DNA from: Nocardia albiluteola
Lineage (GTDB): Bacteria; Actinomycetota; Actinomycetes; Mycobacteriales; Mycobacteriaceae
DNA length: 64,000 nucleotides
Assembly: GCF_018860155.1 (NCBI RefSeq)
Contig: NZ_JAHKNI010000006.1
Location: 434,001-498,000 of the forward strand
Reading direction: 5' to 3'
How positions within the stretch are numbered: position 1 is the first letter of the stretch; every line of letters starts with the position of its first letter. The translations under genes were made by a program, and so were the position numbers. Shown piece by piece: positions 24,324-31,891 of the stretch. Below the pieces are notes generated by a model. The model was not told the DNA's origin. It did not search any database and saw only the letters and a list, made by a program, of their open reading frames with translations.

Positions 24324-24896
24324 TCATGCTGATCCGGGGTTTTTGCGCTGATTGGCATGGAAGCGGGCTTTCTTCTGGCGGTTTCCGCATGTGTTCATGT
24401 CGCACCATCTGCGGGTGCGGCTTTGGCTGGTGTCGAAGAAGGCGGCTCGGCAGGTGGGGGATGCGCAGAGGGCCAGTTTTCCGTCTCGTTCGCCTGCGAT
24501 GATGCTGATCGCGTCTGCGGCTATTACGCCCAGGGCGTCTTCTACGGATGTGGCCGGGTTGAGGCGCCATTGCCGGGTGCCCTCGGGGGTCAGGATGGCT
24601 GCGGCTCGGCCCTGGGCGCTGCGGTCGTTGATTATTTGGACCGCGGCCGCGGGGAGGGCGTCTTGGATCGCGGCGGCTGTTGCGGCGGCGTGAATCGATT
24701 CCCGCAGTTCCCGGGCGAGTTCGAGCTGGGCGGGGGTGCAGGACTCCACGGCCAGGCCGCTCACTGTCAGCCAGTCGACGAGTCGTTGCGGCGTGGGGAT
24801 GCGCTCGATGGGGATGCCGCGACGCTCCGACAGCGTGCCCGTGAAGCTGGTCGCCAGCACGTTGCCGAGACGGAATTCAGGGAATTGGGCAGGCAT
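24324..24896 (-). CDS. CGNR zinc-finger (ABATE-domain) regulator
   Basis: A 190-residue protein with an N-terminal ABATE domain (LGNVLATSFTGTLSERRG, RLVDWLTVSGL) and a C-terminal CGNR zinc finger: CASPTCRAAFFD, then WCDMNTCGNRQKKARF. These proteins are putative DNA-binding regulators found beside stress or catabolic genes. It is divergent from the epoxide-hydrolase operon, with inverted and direct repeats in the shared promoter region (24905-24961), so autoregulation and control of the hydrolase are likely. Start ATG 24896. Confidence 0.88.
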   Translation of the reverse strand: MPAQFPEFRLGNVLATSFTGTLSERRGIPIERIPTPQRLVDWLTVSGLAVESCTPAQLELARELRESIHAAATAAAIQDALPAAAVQIINDRSAQGRAAAILTPEGTRQWRLNPATSVEDALGVIAADAISIIAGERDGKLALCASPTCRAAFFDTSQSRTRRWCDMNTCGNRQKKARFHANQRKNPGSA

Positions 24897-24936
24897 GGAA
24901 CCACCTTAGCCGGTTGCGAGCCGATATTGAGACATG

Positions 24937-24961
24937 CTAGAACCGTCTTAGCCAGTTCTAG
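24937..24961. promoter_or_regulatory. Inverted repeat between the CGNR gene and the epoxide hydrolase
   Basis: CTAGAAC (24937-24943) and GTTCTAG (24955-24961) form a perfect 7-bp inverted repeat with an 11-bp spacer. A directly repeated TTAGCC-R-GTT motif at about 24905 and 24949 overlaps it. Position in the divergent promoter suggests the binding site of the CGNR regulator. Confidence 0.5.
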
Positions 24962-24979
24962 GGTCACCAAGGAGGTCTC

Positions 24980-25057
24980 ATGCAATGGTTCGTTGCCGAC
25001 GCTGCACCCGGCACTATCGCCACCACGGCAGCTCGCTTCGGCGGCGACATCTCATGA
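24980..25057 (+). CDS. Short upstream ORF (25 codons) overlapping the epoxide hydrolase start
   Basis: ATG at 24980 follows the excellent Shine-Dalgarno AAGGAGG and encodes MQWFVADAAPGTIATTAARF plus GGDIS. Its TGA overlaps the ATG of the hydrolase (ATGA at 25054-25057). The hydrolase itself has no good Shine-Dalgarno of its own, so ribosomes probably reach it by termination-reinitiation. The peptide could be a remnant of a longer gene or a genuine leader; I see no attenuator-type codon run. Confidence 0.5.
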   Translation: MQWFVADAAPGTIATTAARFGGDIS

Positions 25058-26220
25058 GCCGTCCAACCAGCGACGTGCAAGATTTCGAAGCCCACGCATC
25101 CGACGCCGACCTCGACGATCTTCGCGCGCGACTCGCTGCGGCGCGGCTACCCGAAGCCGAGACGGTCCAGCGCGCCGCGCCCGGTCGCCGATGGGGACAG
25201 GGCGTGCCTCTCGCCGACCTCATCGATGTCGTGAACTACTGGCGCACCGGGTACAACTGGCGCTCGTTCGAAGCGCGCCTCAATCGAATCGGCCAGTTCC
25301 GCACCACCATCGACGGTCTGGGAATCCACTTCCTGCACCGTAGATCCCCGCGCGCAGATGCCACTCCGCTGATCATGACGCACGGCTGGCCGGGCAGCAT
25401 TGCCGAGTTCGTCGACGTCGTCGGCGAGCTGGCAGATCCGAAAGACGCTGACGCACCGGCATTTCACGTCGTGGCCCCGTCGCTACCGGGCTTCGGTTAC
25501 AGCGATAAGCCCGTCACCACCGGGTGGGGAATCGAAAAGATCGCGGCCGCATGGGTGGAGCTGATGGAACGGCTCGGCTACGACAGATTCGTAGCCCAGG
25601 GCGGCGACTGGGGAGGGGTGATCACCACGGTCCTCGGCGGCAGGTTTCCGGAGCAGGTTCTGGGCATCCACACCACGACCGCGCAGGCGCCGCCCGGACT
25701 GACCACGGACGGGCTGACGAGTACCGAGCGCGATTGGACCGAGGAAACCCGCGATTTCTGGCTCTACCGCGCGGCATACGCGAAGCAGCAGGCAACCCGT
25801 CCGCAGACGATCGGCTATTCGCTCGTCGACTCACCGGTCGGGCTGCTCGCCTGGATCCTCGACAAGTTCGCCGAGTGGACGGACACCGAAGACAGTCCGT
25901 TCGAAAGGATTTCGAGAGATCGCCTTCTCGACGACGTCACCCTCTATTGGCTGACGCGGTCCGGCGCATCGGCGGCCCGCATCTATTACGAAAGCCACCT
26001 CGCGCTCGACCCCGAGCTCCGGGTCGACATCCCGTCGGCTATCAGTGTGTATCCCCGCGACATCGAGAAGTGCCCGCGCCCCTGGGCGCAGGAGCGGTAC
26101 CGGCAGATCGTCCGATGGACCCTGCCCGAAGCGGGAGGGCATTTCCCGTCGCTGGAGGTCCCCGAATATTTCGTCGGGGACGTGCGGGAAGGTCTCGCGG
26201 CGGTGCTGGCCGCCAGGTAA
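25054..26220 (+). CDS. Epoxide hydrolase (EHN-domain alpha/beta hydrolase)
   Basis: The 388-residue protein starts with the EHN domain (DVQDFEAHASDADLDDLRAR, W-R-T-G-Y-N-W) typical of microsomal-type epoxide hydrolases. It continues with the oxyanion segment MTHGWPGSIAEF, the nucleophile elbow QGGDWGG (Asp), lid residues, and a C-terminal catalytic His in AGGHFPSLE. Expected reaction: epoxide to vicinal diol. Start ATG 25054, coupled to a 25-codon upstream ORF. An upstream divergent CGNR regulator gives a likely control. The substrate is unknown; detoxification of xenobiotic or lipid epoxides is the general role. Confidence 0.93.
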   Translation: MSRPTSDVQDFEAHASDADLDDLRARLAAARLPEAETVQRAAPGRRWGQGVPLADLIDVVNYWRTGYNWRSFEARLNRIGQFRTTIDGLGIHFLHRRSPRADATPLIMTHGWPGSIAEFVDVVGELADPKDADAPAFHVVAPSLPGFGYSDKPVTTGWGIEKIAAAWVELMERLGYDRFVAQGGDWGGVITTVLGGRFPEQVLGIHTTTAQAPPGLTTDGLTSTERDWTEETRDFWLYRAAYAKQQATRPQTIGYSLVDSPVGLLAWILDKFAEWTDTEDSPFERISRDRLLDDVTLYWLTRSGASAARIYYESHLALDPELRVDIPSAISVYPRDIEKCPRPWAQERYRQIVRWTLPEAGGHFPSLEVPEYFVGDVREGLAAVLAAR

Positions 26221-26256
26221 TGGCTCGGCGCCGATATCGCTGTGCCGCTGTCGATC

Positions 26257-26517
26257 TCAGTCCGCTGCGGGTGTGACCCGGGTCCGGCCGTCGTCGGTGC
26301 GATAGCCCAGTGCGAAGCTCGGGCAGCGGTCGATGACCTCGGCCAGCGCGTCGGCGTTGCTGTTGTCGGGTCGGATCCAGGGGCGTTGTGCCGGATCGAA
26401 CACCGCGGGGAGTCCGCGGACGCATTCGGTCGCGTGCCGGCAGCGCGCGGCCTCCCAGGTGACGGTGATCCCATCGGTTCGGTACTCCCGGATCGGGCCC
26501 GGTGACTGTTCGGTCAT
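26257..26517 (-). CDS. YjdI-family Fe-S (mono-cluster) ferredoxin-like protein
   Basis: An 86-residue protein with the YjdI pattern: EYRTDGITVTWEAARCRHAT, then ECVRGLPAVFD, QRPWIRPDN and DRCPSFALGYR. The Cys residues in C-x-H-x3-C and CPS are the likely Fe-S ligands. It is the last gene of a four-gene minus-strand operon; its start overlaps the FMN reductase stop by 4 bp. I infer that it is an electron carrier for the flavin-dependent pair upstream. Confidence 0.85.
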   Translation of the reverse strand: MTEQSPGPIREYRTDGITVTWEAARCRHATECVRGLPAVFDPAQRPWIRPDNSNADALAEVIDRCPSFALGYRTDDGRTRVTPAAD

Positions 26518-27212
26518 GACCGCTCCGGATGGTGCCGCAGGGATCCGCCGGCGGCCAACCGCATCAGGTCGCTGCCGAAATCGATATCGGCGGTGGACTT
26601 TTCGGCGCGGGTCGCATTGCCCGCGAACTGGTGCTGGTACCCGTCCCAGTTGCCCTCGGCGATGTCGCGCGGGGCGCCGCTGCGCAGCAGCGCGGCCAAT
26701 TCGTTTGCCGCACGGCGGATTCGCTTGCCCAGGTCCGCCGAGCCCCAGTCCTCGGGCGCCGCGTACAACGACGTCGGTACCGGCACGCTACGCAGGAATG
26801 CGAACAGCGGGCGCAGCTGGTCGTCGACCACCATCGCGTGCCGGGCGGATCCGCCGGTCGCGGCGAGAATCACCGGCTTGGCGATCAGCAGGTCGTTGTC
26901 GATCAGGTCCGCGAAAGACTTGAACAGTCCGCTGATTCCGGCCTTGTACACCGGTGTGCTCGCGACGACTGCGTCCGCGGCGGCGAGCTTGTCGATCGCG
27001 TCCTGGACGGCGTCGGTCGGAAAACCTGACACCAGGGAGCGGGCGATCTCGACGGCGATCGGGCCGAGCTCGATCACCGTAACGGTGGCGGGCATCCCGG
27101 CGACGCCCAGGGCGTCCACCGCTGCCTGTGCGATCCGGTCGGCGAGCAGTCTGGTCGAGGACGGGGAGCTCACGCCCGCGCTCACGACCGCGACGGTTGT
27201 GGTGTCGGTCAT
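26514..27212 (-). CDS. NADPH-dependent FMN reductase, LLM-partnered (CE1759 type)
   Basis: A 232-residue flavodoxin-fold reductase: AVVSAGVSSPSSTRLLADRI at the N terminus binds FMN phosphate, followed by ASTPVYKAGISGLFKSF and ILAATGGSARHAM. The length and the C-terminal extension match the family that is genetically paired with CE1758-type LLM oxidoreductases, and that partner is two genes upstream. The reductase would supply reduced FMN to it. Start ATG 27212 overlaps the MarR stop by 4 bp. The next gene (YjdI) also overlaps by 4 bp. Confidence 0.88.
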   Translation of the reverse strand: MTDTTTVAVVSAGVSSPSSTRLLADRIAQAAVDALGVAGMPATVTVIELGPIAVEIARSLVSGFPTDAVQDAIDKLAAADAVVASTPVYKAGISGLFKSFADLIDNDLLIAKPVILAATGGSARHAMVVDDQLRPLFAFLRSVPVPTSLYAAPEDWGSADLGKRIRRAANELAALLRSGAPRDIAEGNWDGYQHQFAGNATRAEKSTADIDFGSDLMRLAAGGSLRHHPERS

Positions 27213-27697
27213 CGGGATTTCCTCTCGGAGTTGCGGTTCCGTGGGGGAGCGGCGGCCAGCAGCGCCAGGCTGAGGTCCCGGAGGCTGCGGAGCTGGTCGT
27301 CGTCGAGGCCCCTGGTCATTGCCGTGGAGACGTGCAATGCGTGCGCTCGGCCGGCTCGTCGCTGTGCGGCGACTCCGTCCGGCGTCAGCCGGATTCGGTA
27401 CGCGCGCGCATCGTCCGGGTCGTCGCCGCGCACGACCAGCCCGCGTGCTTCCAGACGGGTCACCAGCCGGGAGATCCCGGCCTGGGTGAGCAGTACGTCG
27501 TCGCACAGCTCGGTCAGCCGCAGCCCGTCCGGCGCCGCCGAAAGTGCGTACAGCACACCGTATTCGCGCGGCAGCAGCTCGCCCCAGTCACCCTCGTGTT
27601 CGAATTCGAGCGCGAGGGTGGCCTGGGCCCGGAACAGGGCTTCCCACGCCTCGAGTGCGAGCCGGATGCCCCGGGACTCCTGCGGTCCGGAACTCAT
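27209..27697 (-). CDS. MarR-family regulator
   Basis: A 162-residue winged-helix protein: LLPREYGVLYALSAAPDGLR, the recognition region LLTQAGISRLVTRLEARGLV, and the wing RGDDPDDARAYRIRLTPDG, with helices at both ends for dimerisation. It is encoded between the LLM enzyme and the FMN reductase with 4-bp overlaps on both sides, so it is made in step with the enzymes it probably represses. The duplicated 12-bp element upstream of the operon (28915-28951) is the obvious candidate operator. Typical ligands are aromatic acids, phenols or oxidants. Confidence 0.9.
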   Translation of the reverse strand: MSSGPQESRGIRLALEAWEALFRAQATLALEFEHEGDWGELLPREYGVLYALSAAPDGLRLTELCDDVLLTQAGISRLVTRLEARGLVVRGDDPDDARAYRIRLTPDGVAAQRRAGRAHALHVSTAMTRGLDDDQLRSLRDLSLALLAAAPPRNRNSERKSR

Positions 27698-28881
27698 GCG
27701 ATCACCGGGAAGCGAGCCTGCATGTCTGGATCGCTGTCCTGGTAGGGCGAGGTGCCGGACAGGTTGTCGCCGCGGTTCGGGTTCGGTCGCGGCTGGCGCG
27801 GCGCGTCGCCACCGTACTTGGCGGTGACGAGCGACGCATGGGTCGGTGCGTCCGGAACACCGGGCGCCCGGCGCGAAGCCATCTCCTTGCGCAGCACCGG
27901 AACAACTTCGGTGCCGAGCAGCTCGACCTGCTCCAGCGCGAGCTCGACCGGAAGCGACAACCCGTCGAGGGCGAACAACTGGCGCTGATAATCGCCGAAG
28001 CCGTCCCGGAAGGTCAGCACCTTGTCGATGACCTGCTGGGGGCTGCCGACCGTGATCGGTGTGCGCGCCATCTGGTCCTCCAGCCGCGAGCCGCGGAATA
28101 CCGGATAGTTCTCGAAGTACGGCTTGAACGTCCGCACCGCGTCCTGGGAGTTCTTGGCGATGAACGACATTCCGCCCAGCCCGACGATCGCCTGGTCGGC
28201 GGTGCCGTGCCCGTAATGCTCGAACCGCTGCCGGTAGAGGTCGACCAAGGGCTTGAAGTGGAAGTTCGGCGCCAGGATGTGGTTCGCGAAGAACCCGTTG
28301 CCGTAGTAGGCGGCCTGCTCCGCGATCTCCGGCGTGCGGATCGAGCCGTGCCAGACGAACGGCGGCACGTCGTCCAAAGGCCTTGGCGTGGAGGTGAACC
28401 CCTGCAACGGAGTACGGAAGTTTCCCTCCCAGTCGACGACGTCCTCGCGCCAGAGCCGGTGCAGCAGGTTGTAGTTCTCGAGCGCCAGGGCCACACCCTG
28501 CCGGATGTCCCTGCCGAACCACGGGTAGACCGGGACGGTGTTGCCGCGACCGATCATGAGGTCCAGCCGGCCGTCGGCGACGTGCTGGAGCATCGCGTAG
28601 TCCTCCGCGATCTTCACCGGGTCGTTGGTGGTCATCAGGGTGACGGCGGTGCTGAGTATCAGCTTGTCGGTCAGCGCGGCGATGTACCCGAGCAGCGTCG
28701 TCGGTGAGGAGGGCACGAACGGCGGGTTGTGGTGCTCGCCGAGCGCGAACACGTCCAGGCCTACCTCATCGGCGCGTCGCGCGACCCGGATGATGTTCCG
28801 GATCCGCTCCGCCTCGCTCTGCGTGTAGCCCGTCTCCGGCTCGGGGGCGATGTCACCGACGCTGAAGATTCCGAACTGCAT
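27694..28881 (-). CDS. LLM-class FMN-dependent monooxygenase (CE1758 type)
   Basis: A 395-residue bacterial-luciferase-like protein: MQFGIFSVGDIAPEPETG, LGEHHNPPFVPSSP, ILSTAVTLMTTNDP, DLMIGRGNTVPVYPWFG, PPFVWHGSIRTPEIAEQA and ITVGSPQQVIDKVL. Start ATG 28881 with AAAGGAGAC upstream; the ORF extends 23 codons further without support. It is the first gene of the LLM-marR-reductase-yjdI operon. Partner logic (enzyme plus dedicated FMN reductase plus Fe-S protein) predicts an FMNH2-dependent oxygenation of an unknown small molecule. Confidence 0.92.
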   Translation of the reverse strand: MQFGIFSVGDIAPEPETGYTQSEAERIRNIIRVARRADEVGLDVFALGEHHNPPFVPSSPTTLLGYIAALTDKLILSTAVTLMTTNDPVKIAEDYAMLQHVADGRLDLMIGRGNTVPVYPWFGRDIRQGVALALENYNLLHRLWREDVVDWEGNFRTPLQGFTSTPRPLDDVPPFVWHGSIRTPEIAEQAAYYGNGFFANHILAPNFHFKPLVDLYRQRFEHYGHGTADQAIVGLGGMSFIAKNSQDAVRTFKPYFENYPVFRGSRLEDQMARTPITVGSPQQVIDKVLTFRDGFGDYQRQLFALDGLSLPVELALEQVELLGTEVVPVLRKEMASRRAPGVPDAPTHASLVTAKYGGDAPRQPRPNPNRGDNLSGTSPYQDSDPDMQARFPVIA

Positions 28882-28914
28882 GACGTCTCCTTTCGAGCGC
28901 ATCCGCAATATGCT

Positions 28915-28951
28915 TGACTGCGCAAGCAGTTCAACAACATGACTGCGCAAG
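28915..28951. promoter_or_regulatory. Two 12-bp direct repeats upstream of the LLM-MarR operon
   Basis: TGACTGCGCAAG occurs at 28915-28926 and again at 28940-28951, 25 bp apart. Each copy, with flanking bases, forms an imperfect CTTG/CAAG palindrome, as expected for two MarR dimers bound on similar faces of the helix. It lies 34 bp before the LLM start. Confidence 0.65.
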
Positions 28952-28978
28952 TATTCCGGGCGGCGGAATCAGCTGACG

Positions 28979-29200
28979 GCGGCGCTGTGTGCGCGGTGGC
29001 CGGCCACGCTCGGGCCGGCCGGGATCCGGGGCGGTGACCCGGCCGCCGTCGCCGATACCGTCGCCGCGCAATCCGTCACGGGCCGGTTCACCAGTCCGGG
29101 CGAGATCGCCGACCGGGTGTTGTTCCTGGCCAGCCCCGGATCGGCCAACATCACCGGCGCCGACCACATCATCGACGGCGGCATGATCACCACGACGTAG
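28979..29200 (+). pseudogene. C-terminal fragment of an SDR oxidoreductase
   Basis: One frame reads GPAGIRGGDPAAVADTVAAQ, then VTGRFTSPGEIADRVLFLAS, ANITGADHIIDGG and a TAG at 29198-29200. These are the last 75 residues of a classical SDR. An in-frame TGA at 28976 lies just before it, and the Rossmann and catalytic parts are absent. It is a truncated relic next to the promoter of the LLM operon, which may have been its neighbour before deletion. Confidence 0.75.
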
Positions 29201-29219
29201 GGTGCTCGGCAGCGGGACG

Positions 29220-30686
29220 TTAGTTCACGCAGGGCACCCCGCCGTCCGAATTGGCCTGCACCGCAGGGCCGCTGGGGCCGGGGGCCGACGGCTGGGTTGG
29301 TGCGGTGGGGCCGGAGCCGTCGCCGGGGGAGTTGGTTCCGCCGGCGGCGGAGGTGTTCGTGCCGTAGAAGGTGGACTGGATGATCTCGCGGATCTTGGCG
29401 GGATCGATTTCGTTGGCGCTCTCGCCGTTCAGGGTGAAGAAGTCCTCGATCGGCAGGGTCTGGAACACCATGTTGCCGCCGGTGAGGGAGCGCAGTTGCA
29501 GCGCCATGGAGAAGGCGTTCCAACGGCTGTCGATGACGACGTCGCGCTTTGCCGCGTTCGTCATGTCCGACATCTTGAACGGGTCGAGGATCGTGCCGGC
29601 GCTGCGGATGTTGTGCGACGCCGACGCCAGGAATGCCTGCTGGCGGTGGGTGCGGTCGAGGTCGCCGTTGGGCAGGCCGTGCCGCTGCCGCACGAACGCC
29701 AGCGACTGGGCGCCGTTGAGGTTCTGCACGCCCGCGGGGAACACCGCACCAGAGTACGCGGAGTCGTTGACGGCGTTGTTCAGACAGACCTTGACCCCGC
29801 CCAGGGCGTTGGCCAGATCATAGAAGCCGGCCAGGCTGACCTCGGCGAAGTGGTCGATGGATACGCCGGTGAGATTGCGGACCGTCTCCAGCTCCAGCTT
29901 TCGTCCGGCCTCTCGGCCGATGGTCTCCAATTGGTGCTGGTCCGTCACACCCTGCTTGGCCGCGGTTTGTTCCGCGGCGGCCTTGGCGTTGCCATAGGCC
30001 TCCTTGATCTTGAGCATGCCGTAGCCGGGCACCTGCACCCCGTCGTCGCGGGGGATCGAGAACGCCTGCGCCTTGCCGCCGCCCGACGGAACGTGGATCA
30101 GGATCAGGGTGTTGGTGTTGTAGCCGCCCTCCTCGCCGTCACCGGCGTGGAGCTGGGACAGGATCGCCGGCGGCAGCGCCTGGCCGTTCTGGTCGTTGCG
30201 GGTATCCAGGCCCATCAGCAGGATGTTCGTGCCACTGGAGGAGGTGGGCGCGCCGTCCAGGGCGTGGGAGGAGGCCATGGTGCCGGACATGCTCGCGAAC
30301 AGGTAGGTGTAGTACCCCACCAGAGCCAGCACCAGTACGACGAGCAGCACCAGCACCCGGCGGATGTTCCGCCACCAGCGTCGCGGCGACGGCCTGCGCG
30401 GCGCGGTCGGCGGGCGCTGCGGTCTGCGCGGCGGGGGGCCACCGGGGTTCATCGGCCGCCGGGCCCTCGGGTCCTGCGGGGGCCGCGAGCCGTACCCCGG
30501 CGGCGGCTCGGTCGGCCGGCGCGGCGGTTGATTGCCCGGATTCACGGGACGCCGCAACCGCATGTTCTCCGGTGGCGGGTAGCCCTGCCCGGCCGGCGGA
30601 TGCTGCGGCCTGCGCGGCGGTTGGTTGCCGGGGTTCACCGGCCGTTGCGGGCCCTGCCCACCCCGTCCCGACCAGTCGCCGCTCAT
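29220..30686 (-). CDS. LytR-CpsA-Psr (LCP) family cell-wall ligase
   Basis: A 488-residue membrane protein: a cytosolic Pro/Arg-rich N terminus of about 100 residues, one membrane helix (VLVLLVVLVLALVGYYTYLF), and an extracellular LCP domain with NILLMGLDTRN, SIPRDDGVQVPG, LSLAGFYDL-like VSLAGFYDLANALGGV, and AFVRQRHGLPNGDLDRTHRQ. LCP proteins attach arabinogalactan or other polymers to peptidoglycan. The cytosolic part holds three near-repeats of RPVNPGNQPPRRP, a possible partner-docking or phosphorylation region. It ends with a Pro/Ser/Gly-rich tail containing a lone Cys. Confidence 0.92.
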   Translation of the reverse strand: MSGDWSGRGGQGPQRPVNPGNQPPRRPQHPPAGQGYPPPENMRLRRPVNPGNQPPRRPTEPPPGYGSRPPQDPRARRPMNPGGPPPRRPQRPPTAPRRPSPRRWWRNIRRVLVLLVVLVLALVGYYTYLFASMSGTMASSHALDGAPTSSSGTNILLMGLDTRNDQNGQALPPAILSQLHAGDGEEGGYNTNTLILIHVPSGGGKAQAFSIPRDDGVQVPGYGMLKIKEAYGNAKAAAEQTAAKQGVTDQHQLETIGREAGRKLELETVRNLTGVSIDHFAEVSLAGFYDLANALGGVKVCLNNAVNDSAYSGAVFPAGVQNLNGAQSLAFVRQRHGLPNGDLDRTHRQQAFLASASHNIRSAGTILDPFKMSDMTNAAKRDVVIDSRWNAFSMALQLRSLTGGNMVFQTLPIEDFFTLNGESANEIDPAKIREIIQSTFYGTNTSAAGGTNSPGDGSGPTAPTQPSAPGPSGPAVQANSDGGVPCVN

Positions 30687-30899
30687 AAAAAATCCTCCAG
30701 TTACGCGGGGTCATGTGCTCGGCGTACGGTATCGAGGCGTTTCCGAGCGATGATGCGAGGGTGGGCCGAGTTGCCGACGGCGATGCGCATGATCGGTGAA
30801 TTCGCATCGGGCCTCCACTCGCGAGAGACCTCGAACATACGCCCGAAAAGGGCCTCGATGGGGGCACCGCGATACAGGGCCGGAGTGTAGTTTCGGCGG

Positions 30900-31775
30900 A
30901 TGGACCTCGACTGGCTGCGCGCCAACCCCGGCAACCTGGGTATTTCCCTGCACCACCAGCGAATTCGGGAAACTCCGGTGCCGGGCGGGGATGTCTGTAC
31001 CGCGGCGCGGCTAACCCTGGACGGGGGCAGCGAGCTGTTCGTCAAACGGCGGGCCGAGGTGCCCGCGGACGACTTCTTCGCGGCCGAGGCCGCCGGGCTG
31101 CGTTGGCTCACCGTGCCCGGCGGACCGCCGGTGCCCGAGGTGATCGCAGTCGACACCGGGGCGATCGCGCTGCAGTGGATCGACCACGGCGAACCCACGC
31201 CGGCGGGCGCCGAGGACTTCGGCCGACGCCTCGCCACGCTGCACCACGCTTCGTGCGAGAGGTTCGGGGCTCCCTGGCGCGGCTATATCGCCACCGAACC
31301 CCTCGACAACACACCGCCCGGTGCGGATGTCACCTGGCTCGAGTGGTACCGATCGCGGCGAATAGCGCCTTATCTGCGTGCGTCCAGGGATGCGGGTGCG
31401 CTCACCGCCGCGGATGTCACGGCAGTCGAGACGGCCCTCGCCGCGATCGACCCGCCGGCCGAGCCGCCCGCCCGGATTCACGGAGATCTGCACCCCGGAA
31501 ACCTGCTGTGGGGTGTGGAGCGGGCCTGGCTGGTCGATCCCGCCGCACACGGCGGGCACCGGGAGACCGACCTTGCGACTCTCCAGCTGTTCGGCGGCAC
31601 TCGGTATCTGGATCGAATTATCGCCGCCTACCAGGAGATATACCCGCTCGCGTCCGGCTGGGAGGATCGTATCGGGCTGCACCAGCTGCATCTGGCGCTG
31701 GTACACACCACACTCTTCGGCCCCGGCTTCGCGGGTCTGGTGCGCGCTGCGGCCGGTGGGCCGGGGCGGGGGTAG
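30900..31775 (+). CDS. Fructosamine kinase-family protein
   Basis: A 291-residue kinase-like protein related to fructosamine-3-kinases and aminoglycoside phosphotransferases: a nucleotide-loop region with ELFVKRRAEVPADDFFAAE (ATP-contacting Lys), the hinge IALQWIDHG, the catalytic loop IHGDLHPGNLLWG and the Mg-binding AWLVDPAAHGGHRETDLA. Expected role: phosphorylation of glycated amines so that the sugar detaches (deglycation). Start ATG 30900; a 213-bp promoter region separates it from the divergent LCP gene. Confidence 0.9.
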   Translation: MDLDWLRANPGNLGISLHHQRIRETPVPGGDVCTAARLTLDGGSELFVKRRAEVPADDFFAAEAAGLRWLTVPGGPPVPEVIAVDTGAIALQWIDHGEPTPAGAEDFGRRLATLHHASCERFGAPWRGYIATEPLDNTPPGADVTWLEWYRSRRIAPYLRASRDAGALTAADVTAVETALAAIDPPAEPPARIHGDLHPGNLLWGVERAWLVDPAAHGGHRETDLATLQLFGGTRYLDRIIAAYQEIYPLASGWEDRIGLHQLHLALVHTTLFGPGFAGLVRAAAGGPGRG

Positions 31776-31891
31776 GACGCCGGAGGCGTCAGGTCACCGG
31801 CCGACCCGCGAACTCGGCCAGGACGTGGGGCAACGGGATTCGGGCGGGCCGGTTCGGCCGACATGTCGGTGCCCGCTGCGAAACTCGGGGC

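Noticed and set aside
29220..30686. Repeated Pro-rich blocks as a CRISPR or microsatellite signal
   Set aside because: They are near-repeats of coding sequence (RPVNPGNQPPRRP) in the cytosolic part of the LCP protein, not exact DNA repeats with spacers.
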